Shown here: positions 8,955 through 18,586 of the stretch, piece by piece | How the letters are laid out: each line of letters starts with the position of its first letter | Numbering within the stretch: the stretch's first letter is position 1 | Source: Rubripirellula sp. | GTDB lineage: Bacteria; Planctomycetota; Planctomycetia; Pirellulales; Pirellulaceae | NCBI GenBank assembly: GCA_028823035.1 | Contig: JAPKCI010000004.1 | Span: 18,125 to 82,124 of the forward strand | Reading direction: 5' to 3' | Length of the DNA: 64,000 nucleotides | Notes under the pieces: generated by a model | Seen by the model: only the letters and a program-made list of their open reading frames with translations | What the model was told of the DNA's origin: nothing | The model's database searches: none | Translations under genes and position numbers: made by a program

Positions 8955-9839
8955 TCATTTGCGTTGCACAGAAAGGATACGACGATGACCGTCGAGATCC
9001 TTGATGAAACGCAAGTCGCCAAACGCAGAATTTTCTTGTGCCAATACCTGACACGCATCTGCGATCATCGGACTGAGTTCGATAATCAAGCGACCTCCGG
9101 CAGAAAGTCGATCAGGCGTTTCCTCGAACAATCTGGCGATGATCTCCGTTCCATCGGGACCTGAAACAAGTGCCCCGCGAGGTTCAAAGTCTCTGACAGT
9201 AGGAGACAGTTCAGTGTATTCGGACTCACTGACATACGGGGGATTGCTACAGATGATATCGAAGGAATCTGGTTGCTCGACAGCAGACAGCAAGTCGCTC
9301 TCAACAAAATTGATGCGATCATCCACCTCCAGTTGCTTGGCATTCCAGATAGCGATCTGCAAGGCTGCTTCACTTACATCTACGGCGGTCATTTCGGCTG
9401 ATGAGCAATTCTTGACCACACTGATGGCAATTGCCCCGGACCCGGTTCCAATATCAGCAATTTTGAGCGGTCGATCTGCCGAGAACTGTTTGGCACAGTC
9501 GAGTGCTTCAATCACCAGATGCTCCGTTTCCGGACGCGGAATCAATGTCGCATCATTGACTCGAAATCTCATGGAATAGAATTCCCGGTAACCAACCAGT
9601 TGAGCGACTGGTGTTCCCTCACCCCTGCGACGCACCATTTCCCGGAAGGCAATACGTTGCTCTTCACCGGGTTCGTCGGCAAAGGCGGTATACAGATCGA
9701 TCCGCGCACAGTCACGAGCATGGGCCAACAAAACTTCTGCATCAAGGCGTGGAGATTCACTTCCCTTGCGTTTGAAGAATTCTGTTGTCCAATCCAATAA
9801 TCGCAACACAGTCCATGGCTCATCATGGCGTTCGGACAT
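8955..9839 (-). CDS. prmC: Release factor glutamine methyltransferase
   Basis: Methylates the glutamine of the GGQ motif in release factors RF1/RF2, which promotes peptide release. About 294 aa. An N-terminal helical part (VLRLLDWTTEFFKRKG) is followed by a SAM-dependent methyltransferase fold with IADIGTGSGAIAISV, the SAM-binding glycine loop, and the catalytic NPPY at about residues 197-200. I chose ATG at 9839 (MSERHDEPW); an ATG at 9887 is also in frame. Its substrate gene prfA lies just upstream on the same strand, the common arrangement. Confidence 0.95.
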   Translation of the reverse strand: MSERHDEPWTVLRLLDWTTEFFKRKGSESPRLDAEVLLAHARDCARIDLYTAFADEPGEEQRIAFREMVRRRGEGTPVAQLVGYREFYSMRFRVNDATLIPRPETEHLVIEALDCAKQFSADRPLKIADIGTGSGAIAISVVKNCSSAEMTAVDVSEAALQIAIWNAKQLEVDDRINFVESDLLSAVEQPDSFDIICSNPPYVSESEYTELSPTVRDFEPRGALVSGPDGTEIIARLFEETPDRLSAGGRLIIELSPMIADACQVLAQENSAFGDLRFIKDLDGHRRILSVQRK

Positions 9840-9922
9840 GTTTTGTTCCTGATTCGAACGTGCCGCAGTATTGGTCACTTTTGACATCTGTTCAGCAGAT
9901 CCGCTTTTGTTAGCTTGCTTTG

Positions 9923-11005
9923 TCAGTCGATCATATCGCCGCGAATCTGATCGCGGTCATACTCGATCAAGGCATTGGTTACCGCGGAAACATCGCCCGC
10001 AATCACCTGATCCAATTTATAAAGAGTCAAATTGATACGGTGGTCAGTCAGGCGGTTTTGAGGAAAGTTATAAGTCCGAATACGTTGACTGCGGTCACCC
10101 GAACCAATCAGTCCCTTCCGCTGCTCTGCCTGTTTGGCGGTTTCTTCTTCCCGCTTCTTTTCATAAACACGGGCTTTGAGAACTCGCAGAGCCTTCGCCA
10201 GATTTTTATGCTGGCTTTTCTCGTCCTGACATTGGACGACGATCCCGGTTTCGTGGTGGGTCAAGCGAATGGCGGACTCTGTTTTGTTGACATGCTGACC
10301 GCCGGGACCTGAAGCGCCGAATTTGTCGACACGATAGTCATCAGACTTCAGTTCAACCTCGATATCCTCTGGTTCGGGCATCACAGCCACGGTTGCCGCT
10401 GAAGTGTGCACGCGGCCCTGAGTCTCGGTCTCAGGAACTCTTTGCACCCGATGGCCACCAGATTCATATTGCAAGTCACGATAGACTCCTTCGCCTTCGA
10501 GGGTCAGCGTGACTTCTTTGAAGCCTCCCATTTCCGTGGGACTCGCATCCATCACTTCTGTTTTCCAACCACGTTGCTCAGCATAACGACGGTACATCTC
10601 GAACAGGTCCCGCGCGAACAAGGCTGCTTCATCACCGCCAGTGCCCGCCCGGACTTCCATCACGCAGCGAGTACGGTGGCTGTCATCCCCACCCACTGTC
10701 AGCGACAACAAATCTTCCCAGATTACTTCCCGCTGCCCACGCAAGGATTCGATCTCTCCCTCTGCCATCTCGCGTTCTTCGGCATCATCGGCAGCTTCCG
10801 CCATTTCCTTGCAGTCGCGGATCTCGACCGTCAAGCGTTTGAACTCGCGGTATTTGTTCGCCAGTTTCGCCAACCCACCATGTTCGCGGGCAGTGACACT
10901 CATTCGAGCCCCATCCCCCAGAACTTCAGGGTCAGACATATCACGCTCCAACTGCTCAAAGCGAGCAAGTTTGTCTTCCAACGTGTCGCGTATCGATCCA
11001 CTCAT
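9923..11005 (-). CDS. prfA: Peptide chain release factor 1
   Basis: Recognises UAA and UAG at the ribosome and triggers hydrolysis of the finished peptide. 360 aa, the typical length. The catalytic GGQ lies in [15 protein letters not shown] at about residues 232-235. The codon-recognition part contains [20 protein letters not shown], and the C-terminus has [17 protein letters not shown]. It precedes prmC, whose product modifies the GGQ glutamine. A terminator and a hairpin between rpmE and prfA suggest it is at least partly transcribed separately from rpmE. Confidence 0.97.
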   Translation of the reverse strand: MSGSIRDTLEDKLARFEQLERDMSDPEVLGDGARMSVTAREHGGLAKLANKYREFKRLTVEIRDCKEMAEAADDAEEREMAEGEIESLRGQREVIWEDLLSLTVGGDDSHRTRCVMEVRAGTGGDEAALFARDLFEMYRRYAEQRGWKTEVMDASPTEMGGFKEVTLTLEGEGVYRDLQYESGGHRVQRVPETETQGRVHTSAATVAVMPEPEDIEVELKSDDYRVDKFGASGPGGQHVNKTESAIRLTHHETGIVVQCQDEKSQHKNLAKALRVLKARVYEKKREEETAKQAEQRKGLIGSGDRSQRIRTYNFPQNRLTDHRINLTLYKLDQVIAGDVSAVTNALIEYDRDQIRGDMID

Positions 11006-11064
11006 GGCGATTTTTTCATGCGATAACCGGCGATCATGATCGAGTCATCTTTGATTTCTAGTCA

Positions 11065-11123
11065 CCGTAGTCCGAAGCCACAATCCACTTGGTTCAGCGG
11101 TAGAATGTGGCGTGGGACTACGG
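11065..11123 (-). other. Long hairpin between rpmE and prfA
   Basis: A 9-bp perfect arm (CCGTAGTCC with GGACTACGG) encloses, after a 3-nt internal loop, a 6-bp arm (GCCACA with TGTGGC). On the minus strand it lies about 60 nt upstream of the prfA start. No T-run follows on either strand, so it is not an ordinary terminator. It could be a leader structure of the prfA mRNA or a processing site. Confidence 0.55.
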
Positions 11124-11136
11124 CTCGAATACTTCT

Positions 11137-11179
11137 AAAAAAACAGCCGCGACGGTCGCTGATGCGATATCCGCGCGGC
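11137..11179 (-). terminator. Rho-independent terminator after rpmE
   Basis: On the minus strand GCCGCG and CGCGGC form a GC-rich stem with a loop of about 22 nt that can pair further inside (GG with CC). TG and seven T follow directly. It stands about 30 nt after the rpmE stop codon. Confidence 0.75.
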
Positions 11180-11210
11180 CATAAAAATGGTTCGAGGCCG
11201 AAGCCACTGC

Positions 11211-11444
11211 TTACTTCTTGCCCTTGCTTGCAAGGCTACCGTAGGTGCCCGCTGCAAATTTCTTCTGGAACTTGTCAATTCGTCCAGCCGTATCAATGTA
11301 TTTCAGTTTACCGGTGTAAAACGGGTGACACTCGTTGCAAATATCGATCTTCAATTCTGGTCGAACGCTGCGAGTCTGGAAACTGTTGCCGCAACCACAG
11401 GTCACGGTCGTTTCTTGATAATTTGGGTGAATGCCGTCTTTCAT
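11211..11444 (-). CDS. rpmE: 50S ribosomal protein L31, zinc-binding type
   Basis: Component of the large ribosomal subunit, 77 aa. The N-terminus [10 protein letters not shown] is family-typical, and the four cysteines of the zinc form are present: C16 and C18 in TCGCGNSF, C36 and C39 in [12 protein letters not shown]. The frame is open farther upstream, but ATG at 11444 gives the canonical start. It is followed by a terminator and then prfA, a gene order common in bacteria. Confidence 0.95.
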   Translation of the reverse strand: MKDGIHPNYQETTVTCGCGNSFQTRSVRPELKIDICNECHPFYTGKLKYIDTAGRIDKFQKKFAAGTYGSLASKGKK

Positions 11445-11508
11445 GGCGTCTTTCAGATGGTTTGAGGGTAGCCGCCGCTGGCTTGAGTACAGCCGCTTTG
11501 AGCCCCGC

Positions 11509-11538
11509 AATGTACGTCACATGCCCTCTTTTGTTCAA
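11509..11538 (-). promoter_or_regulatory. Candidate sigma-70-type promoter of rpmE
   Basis: On the minus strand TTGAAC and TACATT are separated by 18 bases, close to the -35 and -10 consensus. The -10 lies about 65 bases before the rpmE ATG. This is sequence similarity only; planctomycete promoters are not well defined by eye. Confidence 0.3.
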
Positions 11539-11578
11539 GGCCTTTGATTTTGATCACCGAATCTGAGCAAACGGCCTC

Positions 11579-11662
11579 GCCACGCCAGCTCCGCTCTGCC
11601 ACGCCAGCCCCGCTCTGCCACGCCAGCCCCGCTCTGCCACGCCAGCCCCGCTCTGCCACGCC
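11579..11662. repeat. 19-bp tandem repeat, four copies plus part
   Basis: The unit GCCACGCCAGCCCCGCTCT is repeated four times head to tail (the first copy has T for one C), followed by the first eight bases of a fifth. It lies upstream of rpmE in non-coding sequence. No unique spacers separate the copies, so it is not a CRISPR array. Confidence 0.9.
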
Positions 11663-12001
11663 ACGCCCTAACAGCCCACCATCAGGCCTGTCCTCCATTT
11701 TGCCGTCCCGAAGCTGTCTCCGGGCACTTCGAGTACCCAAAGTTCGCCAAGTTGGCCCCAGAAGCCGAACCAGTGCCTGTACTCAGCCCATCACCGTTCT
11801 CTATTGTGGCTCGAGAGATTCGGGTCCGGACTGCGATCACGACTCAGGAGCGAGTGCTGTTGATCTATGGTTACAGATCCAAAACTGAATTCGCCAGCAA
11901 ATCAAGGCAATGGGATCAACACCGCCAACCCAGGTCAATTGGTCTGTCAGCTACTTCGGCTCCGCAGGCTTCTATGCGGTCACATCGGCTTGCTCGACCG
12001 G
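11663..12001. other. Non-coding accessory stretch
   Basis: About 340 bases between the 19-bp repeat and the truncated hydrolase. Open frames cross it, but their translations have no recognisable domain and look like antisense or random frames. No RNA gene was recognised. Confidence 0.45.
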
Positions 12002-12382
12002 CTAGTCTGTCTTCTCCAAAGTCGCAACCGCTTCAGCGTCTGGTACCAGCTCGGACTCCAGAAAGCTGCATGCCTTTTCGAATGCTTTCAGATTAGCTGC
12101 GGCTTGCATGTGACCTGCGTTATCGAGGCTGCAAAACGCCGTTTTTACACCAGCAGATTTCAGAGCAAAGTAACTGGTTTTGGTCCAAGCTTGAGGAACA
12201 AGTTGATCAGCCGAGCCATTGCAAAAGAAAACAGGGGTATCGTCTGCATCGACAAATGCTGCCGAAGACGCCGAAGACGCCGCGTGAAACTTGTCTCGCA
12301 CGGAACTCATATCGCCCCCCATCCAGTATTTGGCCCACTTTCCATCATCGGGGAACCAACGAAAATCAGTCGGAGCCCACCA
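12002..12382 (-). pseudogene. 3' fragment of an alpha/beta hydrolase gene
   Basis: Only the C-terminal part of a secreted or cytoplasmic alpha/beta hydrolase (dienelactone hydrolase or esterase type) remains. The frame reads through FRWFPDDGKWAKYWMGGD, then FFCNGSADQLVPQAW, which matches the loop carrying the catalytic Asp, and LDNAGHMQA, which holds the expected catalytic His. The nucleophile elbow GxSxG and everything before it are missing. Hydrolase-like sequence ends near 12382 and a stop codon lies at 12386-12388 in the same frame. The ATG at 12322 is internal to the conserved part, so it is not a true start. It adjoins another truncated gene on the opposite strand. Confidence 0.65.
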
Positions 12383-12394
12383 CCATCAACGTCA

Positions 12395-12790
12395 ACAGTC
12401 GAAGGACAAATCGATCCCGAACGGATCCGCTACCTTGCTCGCGATGGAATCCCAGAAGTACCTTCCCCGCTGCATTACGATTCAAAGATCTACTTCGTCA
12501 AGAATGGTGGTATATTGACATGCATCGACTTTAGGACAGGTGAACGCCTTTCACGTATGCGTACAGATGGGCGTGGTACCCACTACGCTTCGCCAATCAT
12601 TCAGGGTGACCTTCTATTCAGTTCCGCGGGCGGTGGCACGATCTCAGTCATCCGGTTGGCGGACAAGCCGAAAGTCATCGCAACCAACCAACTGGAATCC
12701 CCCGTCATTGCTGCGTCAGCAATTGTCGAGGGAGTTTTTTACATCCGAACACGCGACAAGCTTTGCGCCTTCAAGGTAGCGGGTCAGTGA
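12395..12790 (+). pseudogene. 3' fragment of a PQQ-like beta-propeller gene
   Basis: The last 130 or so codons of a WD40/PQQ-type beta-propeller protein. Two blade-like repeats are visible: PSPLHYDSKIYFVKNGGILT with CIDFRTGERL, and ASPIIQGDLLFSSAGGGTIS, followed by the terminal IRTRDKLCAFKV. Such outer-membrane-associated propellers are common in planctomycetes. The open frame extends back to 11867, but that part is antisense to the hydrolase fragment and not protein-like (it includes a run of seven Arg). No start codon or signal peptide belongs to the propeller part, so I call it a remnant. Confidence 0.65.
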
Positions 12791-12891
12791 CAGAATGATT
12801 CGCGCCAGCGAACTGTAAAATACAATTCCGGTTGATCCGATGTCCGCTGCGGCCTTTGATCAATTCCAGACCAGGGTGATGAACCACAACC

Positions 12892-15800
12892 ATGACTCTC
12901 CCCCATCAAGCCTTGCATCAAGTACAGTGCAGAAGCAGCAAGACAACCCTGCTGATGACTCTCATCAGCCTGATTGCAGCACCTGCCGTCTGCGCTGAAA
13001 ACCCTACGAACACATTCGATGCTGTTGCCCCAATCCTGATTCGTCATTGTTTGAAATGCCATCAGGGAGATGAGCCCAGTGGGGGCCTGCGAATGACCAC
13101 AGCCGAGACGTTTGCGGTCGGGGGCGAGAGTGGTGAACCGACAACCAATGGAGACCTCGACGACAGCCTGCTGTGGGAACAAGTCTCAACAGGCGAAATG
13201 CCGCCCGAATCGAATCTGACTGACTCGGAATTGGCGATTCTTCGAAACTGGATCAAAGCTGGATCACCTTGGCGTGATCGAAAGCTGCATCTTTTTGACA
13301 TGACAACTAACGAACGGGCGGGAAAGGACTGGTGGTCACTACAACCGCTCAAGAACCCGACAATCCCCGAAGCATTTAAAAGCGAACACAATCCAATCGA
13401 TGCTTTTGTCAAAGCACGGCTCCGTGTGAACGGATTGGAAATATCACCCTCTGCCGACCCAATAACACTGGTTCGCAGGTTGTCACTTCACCTACATGGC
13501 ATCCATCCATCGCCCGCAACAGAACTCGATAGTGAAGCAGTTGAACAGAACTTCGAAGCACTCGTTGCAACATTCCTTGCATCACCACGATACGGCGAGC
13601 GATGGGCGAGACATTGGCTGGATCTCGCAAGGTTTGGTGAGAGCCAGGGCTTTGAACGCGACAAGTCACGTCCCGATGCTTGGCATTATCGCGACTGGGT
13701 CATCAATGCTCTGAATCAAGACATGCCTTACGACCGATTCGCCCAGCTGCAAATTGCCGGTGACTGCCAGCAGGAAACGGGCACAGAGGGAATCATCGCA
13801 ACTGGCTTTCTCGTAGCAGGTGCCTATGACGAAGTGGGTCAGAGCCAACAGAGCGCTGCGATGCGTGCTGTGGTCCGACAGGATGAACTGGAAGACTACG
13901 TTGGCACAGTCAGCCAGACGTTTCTAGGTCTGACAACGAACTGCGCCCGTTGCCATGATCACAAATTTGATCCTATTCTTCAGTCTGAATACTACGCTTT
14001 ATGCGCGGCGCTGGATGGTGTGCGGCCTGGCAAACGCGAAGTGACTGACCCTTCCCAGATCGCTCAAGGTCAGCAACTGGCTGCCGACCTCAAGCAGCAA
14101 ACAGCAAATGTTGCAGTTCAATTGGCCGAGTTGGAAAGGTCCATTCTGCAGGACGTTAAAAAAACGATTGTCGCGGATGGCAAGGACCTTACACCTATTC
14201 TGCAACCGATCGCGCACTGGGACTTTGAACTGGATTTAAAAGATCAATTAGGCAATCTTCATGGCCAGGCTCATGGCAAGGCGAGACTGGAAAACGGAAT
14301 GCTGGTTCTCGATGGAAAAGACGCTCATGTCATGACCATACCCCTGGAACAGCCTCTGCATGAAAAAACGCTGGTGGGGAAGGTGCGATTGGAAAACCTG
14401 AATCAAGGTGGTGGTGCCGTCATGGCACTGCTGGGAAAATCTCCTAATCGCTTTGATGCCATCGTCTATGGCGAGCGGGAACCAGGACGATGGATCGCAG
14501 GCAGCGAAAACTTTGTTCGCACCCAAGACGTGGGTGGTCCACCGGAAACTGGCGATGGTAGCAACCCGCAGCCGGTGCACATCGCCATCACTTACGGGCC
14601 GGATGGAACGATTTCCCTCTTCCGAAATGGTGAGCCATACGGGACGCCCTATCAAAAGCCCTTACCAGAGTACAGCGTCGGGACTGCCAAAGTCGCCTTC
14701 GGAATCCGACTATTGCCGGTCGGTGGCAATCGCATGCTGACCGGACGCATCGAGGAAGCGAGTCTCTACGACCGTGCCTTGACTGGCATGGAAATCCGGT
14801 CGCTCGCCAAGGGTGGCAACTTTCTGACAAACGAAGAACTTGCCCGGGGCACATCGGCCAAGCGTCTGGTAATGCGGGAAGGACTCCGAGAGGATCTTCA
14901 GGACTTGCGAAGCAGGAATATCAACATTCAGAAACAATTCACATACGCTGTCCAACCTCGAAAGCCAGAACCGACTCGCCGACTGATTCGTGGCAACACG
15001 GCGACACCAGCAGAAGTAGTGGTCCCGGCTGGGATCGCGAGCGTCCAGGGTGTGAACCCTGATTTCGGCCTGTCAGCCGACTCGCCAGAAAAACACAGGC
15101 GGCAAATGTTGGCCAACTGGATCACCAGCAAACACAACCCGCTATTCGCGCGAGTCATTGTCAATCGAATCTGGCAACATCACTTCGGCGTCGGGCTTGT
15201 ACGCACACCCAGCGATTTCGGCTTCACCGGGGGCAAACCTTCGCATCCAGACCTGCTGGACTATCTTGCAAACCAGCTCATCGAATCAGGTTGGAGTCTG
15301 AAGACATTGCACCGATTGATTGTCACCTCAAAAACATGGAAACAGGCGGTCACGGAAAGCCTGCGGGGGGAGCAAATCGACGGCAACAATCGGATGCTAT
15401 GGCGTGGGAATCGGACTCGGCTGGATGCTGAGGCGATTCGCGACTCAATCCTTCAGATGGCTGGACAATTGAACGAATCTGGCGGGGGCCCGTCATTCCA
15501 AGACTTCAAAACTTTCAACTTTAACAGCCAGTTCTATGAAGTCCTTGATCGTGAGGGTCAGCAATACAATCGCCGCACGGTCTATCGCATGATCATTCGT
15601 TCGGGAAGGCACCGCCTACTGGATGCGTTTGACTGCCCAGACCCTTCGGCGACCGCTCCCAAGAGGAGTCGGACAACAACACCCCTGCAATCACTTTCCT
15701 TGATGAACCACCCCTTCGCCATTCGCATGGCGGGTCACTATGCCAACCGTGTCCGCGCTGACGCTGGACCGAACCCTGAAAGGCAAGTTCAGCGAGCAAT

Positions 15801-15930
15801 CGAACTGGCCTGGTACCGATCACCCACCCCTGATGAGCAAAAGCGACTTACCGATTTTGTACGCGATCACGATCTCAGCTCGCTCTGTCGAGTGCTGATC
15901 AACAGTAACGAGTTTCTTTATGTTGACTGA
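12892..15930 (+). CDS. PSD1/PSCyt domain cytochrome-like protein with LamG domain
   Basis: A 1012-aa secreted protein of the planctomycete DUF1549/DUF1553 family. In order: signal peptide (to about residue 35), a PSCyt1-type haem-binding region with CLKCH at 53-57, DUF1549 at about 165-370 with a second site CARCHDHKFDP, a concanavalin-like LamG domain at about 425-620 beginning IAHWDFELDLKDQLG, and DUF1553 (PSD1) at about 735-1000 with FARVIVNRIWQHHFG. The function of the family is not established; haem binding and surface polysaccharide or protein handling have been suggested. It overlaps the next DUF1501 gene by 11 bp, the usual pairing. Confidence 0.9.
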   Translation: MTLPHQALHQVQCRSSKTTLLMTLISLIAAPAVCAENPTNTFDAVAPILIRHCLKCHQGDEPSGGLRMTTAETFAVGGESGEPTTNGDLDDSLLWEQVSTGEMPPESNLTDSELAILRNWIKAGSPWRDRKLHLFDMTTNERAGKDWWSLQPLKNPTIPEAFKSEHNPIDAFVKARLRVNGLEISPSADPITLVRRLSLHLHGIHPSPATELDSEAVEQNFEALVATFLASPRYGERWARHWLDLARFGESQGFERDKSRPDAWHYRDWVINALNQDMPYDRFAQLQIAGDCQQETGTEGIIATGFLVAGAYDEVGQSQQSAAMRAVVRQDELEDYVGTVSQTFLGLTTNCARCHDHKFDPILQSEYYALCAALDGVRPGKREVTDPSQIAQGQQLAADLKQQTANVAVQLAELERSILQDVKKTIVADGKDLTPILQPIAHWDFELDLKDQLGNLHGQAHGKARLENGMLVLDGKDAHVMTIPLEQPLHEKTLVGKVRLENLNQGGGAVMALLGKSPNRFDAIVYGEREPGRWIAGSENFVRTQDVGGPPETGDGSNPQPVHIAITYGPDGTISLFRNGEPYGTPYQKPLPEYSVGTAKVAFGIRLLPVGGNRMLTGRIEEASLYDRALTGMEIRSLAKGGNFLTNEELARGTSAKRLVMREGLREDLQDLRSRNINIQKQFTYAVQPRKPEPTRRLIRGNTATPAEVVVPAGIASVQGVNPDFGLSADSPEKHRRQMLANWITSKHNPLFARVIVNRIWQHHFGVGLVRTPSDFGFTGGKPSHPDLLDYLANQLIESGWSLKTLHRLIVTSKTWKQAVTESLRGEQIDGNNRMLWRGNRTRLDAEAIRDSILQMAGQLNESGGGPSFQDFKTFNFNSQFYEVLDREGQQYNRRTVYRMIIRSGRHRLLDAFDCPDPSATAPKRSRTTTPLQSLSLMNHPFAIRMAGHYANRVRADAGPNPERQVQRAIELAWYRSPTPDEQKRLTDFVRDHDLSSLCRVLINSNEFLYVD

Positions 15931-17362
15931 CCACCGTTTCAATCGCCGATCCTGGTTTTCGTTCGCATCACGCGGTGTGGGCAGCTTGGCTTTGGCAGAT
16001 CTGATGAGCAGAAATTGCAGCCTGCCTGCCGGAGTCATTGTGCCCGAGGCCGCTGATCCAGCCCCACATCATCAGCCGCGAGCCAAACGCGTTATCCACA
16101 TATGCATGTTCGGCGGACTCAGCCAGGTAGATTCATTTGACTACAAGCCTGACCTCGAAAAACTGCATGGAAAATCACTCTCCAGTGATGAAAAACCTGA
16201 TGTCTTTTTTGGCAAAATCGGACTGTTGCGAAAAAGTGATTGGAAATTCCGCCAACGTGGTGAAAGTGGACTTTGGATCTCGGAACTCTTCCCGCATCTT
16301 GGCGAGGTCGCTGATGAATTGACCGTCGTCAATTCCATGTATGCTGAAACGTCCAATCACACGCCGGCCACCTTTCAAGAGAACACAGGATTCCGTCTGA
16401 ATGGTTTTCCAACCTTCGGTGCCTGGATGTCATACGGCATGGGCAGCGAGACGGATGAACTACCCTCCTACATCGTGATTCCTGACACGCGTGGATTACC
16501 AGCAGGGGGTTCGATTAACTGGAGCAATGGTTTTCTTCCTGCTCGCCATCAAGGTGTGATTATGCGTAGCAAGGGCACCCCGGTAGACGATCTGTTTCCC
16601 GCAGTCCAAATCCCTGAATCTCGTGAACAGGCAAGTCGGAAACTGCTGGATGAAATCAATCAAAAGCACCTTGCAGCTCGCCCGGATGACAACGAACTGG
16701 CAGCCAGAATCGCAAGCTACGGGTTGGCTGCGAAGATGCAGATGGCTGTCCCGGAGGTTACCGATCTCAGTCGCGAATCACCGTCGACGCACCAGATGTA
16801 CGGGATAGAAAATCCTGCAACGACAGACTTTGGCCGAAGCTGTCTGCTCGCTCGACGTCTGCTGGAAAAGGGAGTACGGTTCGTGCAGTTGTATTCCGGA
16901 GGTGCCTTCGGTTCACCACGCATCAATTGGGACGGCCACGAAAACATGCAAAACAATCATGGACGCGAAGCGGGTCGTGCCGACAAGCCACTGGCTGGTT
17001 TGATTCGTGATCTGCGTCAAAGAGGGATGCTGGATGACACGATCGTTATCTGCACCTCTGAATTTGGTCGAACCCCTTTCACTCAATCAGCGTCTGATCA
17101 GCTCGGTACCGGACGCGATCACAATCAAAATGGATTCTCGATCTGGATGGCTGGGGCCGGTATGCCAGGAGGTCGAACTTACGGAGCCACCGATGAAATT
17201 GGTTGGCAAGCTACAGAAAATCGCACCAGCTGGCCTGATCTTCATGCCAACCTGCTGCATCTGCTGGGTATCAATCATGAGCGGCTGACTCATTACCACA
17301 ACGGCATCCAAAGACGCCTCACGAATGTACACGGGAAACTGTTGCCCGAATTGCTCGGATAG
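15920..17362 (+). CDS. DUF1501 family protein
   Basis: A 480-aa protein of the DUF1501 family, related to the alkaline phosphatase/sulfatase superfamily. The N-terminus NRRSWFSFASRGVGSLALADL resembles a twin-arginine export signal, so it probably acts outside the cytoplasm. Family motifs include KRVIHICMFGGLSQVDSFDYKP and FGRTPF, followed by GRDHNQNGFSIWMAG. It starts inside the end of the PSD1 gene (11-bp overlap), so the two are probably translated in fixed ratio and work together. The reaction is unknown. Confidence 0.9.
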   Translation: MLTDHRFNRRSWFSFASRGVGSLALADLMSRNCSLPAGVIVPEAADPAPHHQPRAKRVIHICMFGGLSQVDSFDYKPDLEKLHGKSLSSDEKPDVFFGKIGLLRKSDWKFRQRGESGLWISELFPHLGEVADELTVVNSMYAETSNHTPATFQENTGFRLNGFPTFGAWMSYGMGSETDELPSYIVIPDTRGLPAGGSINWSNGFLPARHQGVIMRSKGTPVDDLFPAVQIPESREQASRKLLDEINQKHLAARPDDNELAARIASYGLAAKMQMAVPEVTDLSRESPSTHQMYGIENPATTDFGRSCLLARRLLEKGVRFVQLYSGGAFGSPRINWDGHENMQNNHGREAGRADKPLAGLIRDLRQRGMLDDTIVICTSEFGRTPFTQSASDQLGTGRDHNQNGFSIWMAGAGMPGGRTYGATDEIGWQATENRTSWPDLHANLLHLLGINHERLTHYHNGIQRRLTNVHGKLLPELLG

Positions 17363-17470
17363 CTTCCTCTCGCTCGATAAAGCACCCGGCCGTGTCAAGC
17401 GCCCCGTCGCTCGGCAGGTATCATGATTCCGAATCAATTCACTTACAAAGGTCGCACCACTGCTGACCCA

Positions 17471-18430
17471 TCAATCACTGATATCACCAACATCGCTGGC
17501 CTCTTTCCAGTGATCCACGACAACGGTGTCAAATACCAACTGGTAAAGGTGGTAAACGATCATCGGCACAACACTCACCCCACAGTCGATGGCCATCTGC
17601 AAACCAACCATCAACGTCTTCTGACTGCCAGAAATTGCCACGGCAATCTGCTTGCCTCGATCAAGGCCCATGCATCTGGAAAAGAAAATGCCAAGGAATA
17701 GAGTAACGGTATGGAGTCCGGCTGCTGAGACAAAAATCAGCATCGCAATCAACCAGGGCGTGACTTCAATTGATGACGAAGTGTCAGTCACACCACAAGT
17801 CGCAGCTCCAATAGCGACCATGACCAACATCCCAGCCTGACCCAATCCTGACAAACGCCCACGGTTGCGATCGGCCCAGTCTGCCGCCCCCATCCGCCGC
17901 ATCGACTGAGCCAGCAACAACGGCAAAACCACGATGATCGAAAGTTTCATCACCTGCCCCACGACATCGATTTCGGCATGAGTCGATAGTACCAGCCAAA
18001 TTCCAATCGGTGCGACGACCACGCAGGCAAGGTTCGTAACCACGGTGGTCATCATGGCGACCGACCCGTCGCCACCCGCGCGACGGGTCCATACCGATGC
18101 TGATGCGAGTGTGCAGGGCACGATGGCCGCAATGAAAAGACCGCCAAAGAGAGACTCCGGAAGCCAATAAATCGTGGGCAGGCAAAGAAGTGGAACCAAT
18201 AACACACTGATTCCAATTGATAGCAATGACGGGAGCGGTCGAGCGTAACTTTTACGAATTGCGTCATTTCGCAGAGTGATACTCATCGCCCACATCACAA
18301 CGAAGACGATCCCACCTCGTAATAGTTGCCACTCAAGCAGGTGACTCCAAGCTTCGGCCCAGAAATAACCCACAGCAAAGCTGATGGCCAAAGCTACCAG
18401 GAACCAATGTTTCGCCAATTTTTCCCACAT
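17471..18430 (-). CDS. SBF-like (bile acid:sodium symporter family) transporter
   Basis: A 319-aa membrane protein with about ten hydrophobic segments. Sequences such as AIVPCTLASASVWTRRAGGD and AISGSQKTLMVGLQMA, both with polar residues in broken helices, fit the SBF-like/BASS transporter fold, probably the DUF4137/SBF-like branch. Substrates of this branch are mostly unknown; organic anions with sodium are plausible. It converges with the DUF1501 gene and is divergent from the AsmA-like gene downstream. No strong operon partner. Confidence 0.8.
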   Translation of the reverse strand: MWEKLAKHWFLVALAISFAVGYFWAEAWSHLLEWQLLRGGIVFVVMWAMSITLRNDAIRKSYARPLPSLLSIGISVLLVPLLCLPTIYWLPESLFGGLFIAAIVPCTLASASVWTRRAGGDGSVAMMTTVVTNLACVVVAPIGIWLVLSTHAEIDVVGQVMKLSIIVVLPLLLAQSMRRMGAADWADRNRGRLSGLGQAGMLVMVAIGAATCGVTDTSSSIEVTPWLIAMLIFVSAAGLHTVTLFLGIFFSRCMGLDRGKQIAVAISGSQKTLMVGLQMAIDCGVSVVPMIVYHLYQLVFDTVVVDHWKEASDVGDISD

Positions 18431-18586
18431 ACCGCAAACCCCCGAAGCGACCTATCGGTGAATCAATCAGTGAATCTAAGATCGCGTTTCATTTCCGGAA
18501 ACTGGTTGCCTTCCAACTGGCCTCGCCAATCCATCCCACGCGGTTCCATCCCAAGTGGCTCTGGTGCGTAGCCAAGAGGACGAACG

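Noticed and set aside
11579..11662. A CRISPR array
   Set aside because: The copies are directly adjacent without unique spacers, and no cas gene is present.
11867..12790. A single 307-aa plus-strand gene
   Set aside because: Only the last 130 codons are protein-like; the first part is antisense to a hydrolase fragment and contains a run of seven Arg caused by the opposite frame.
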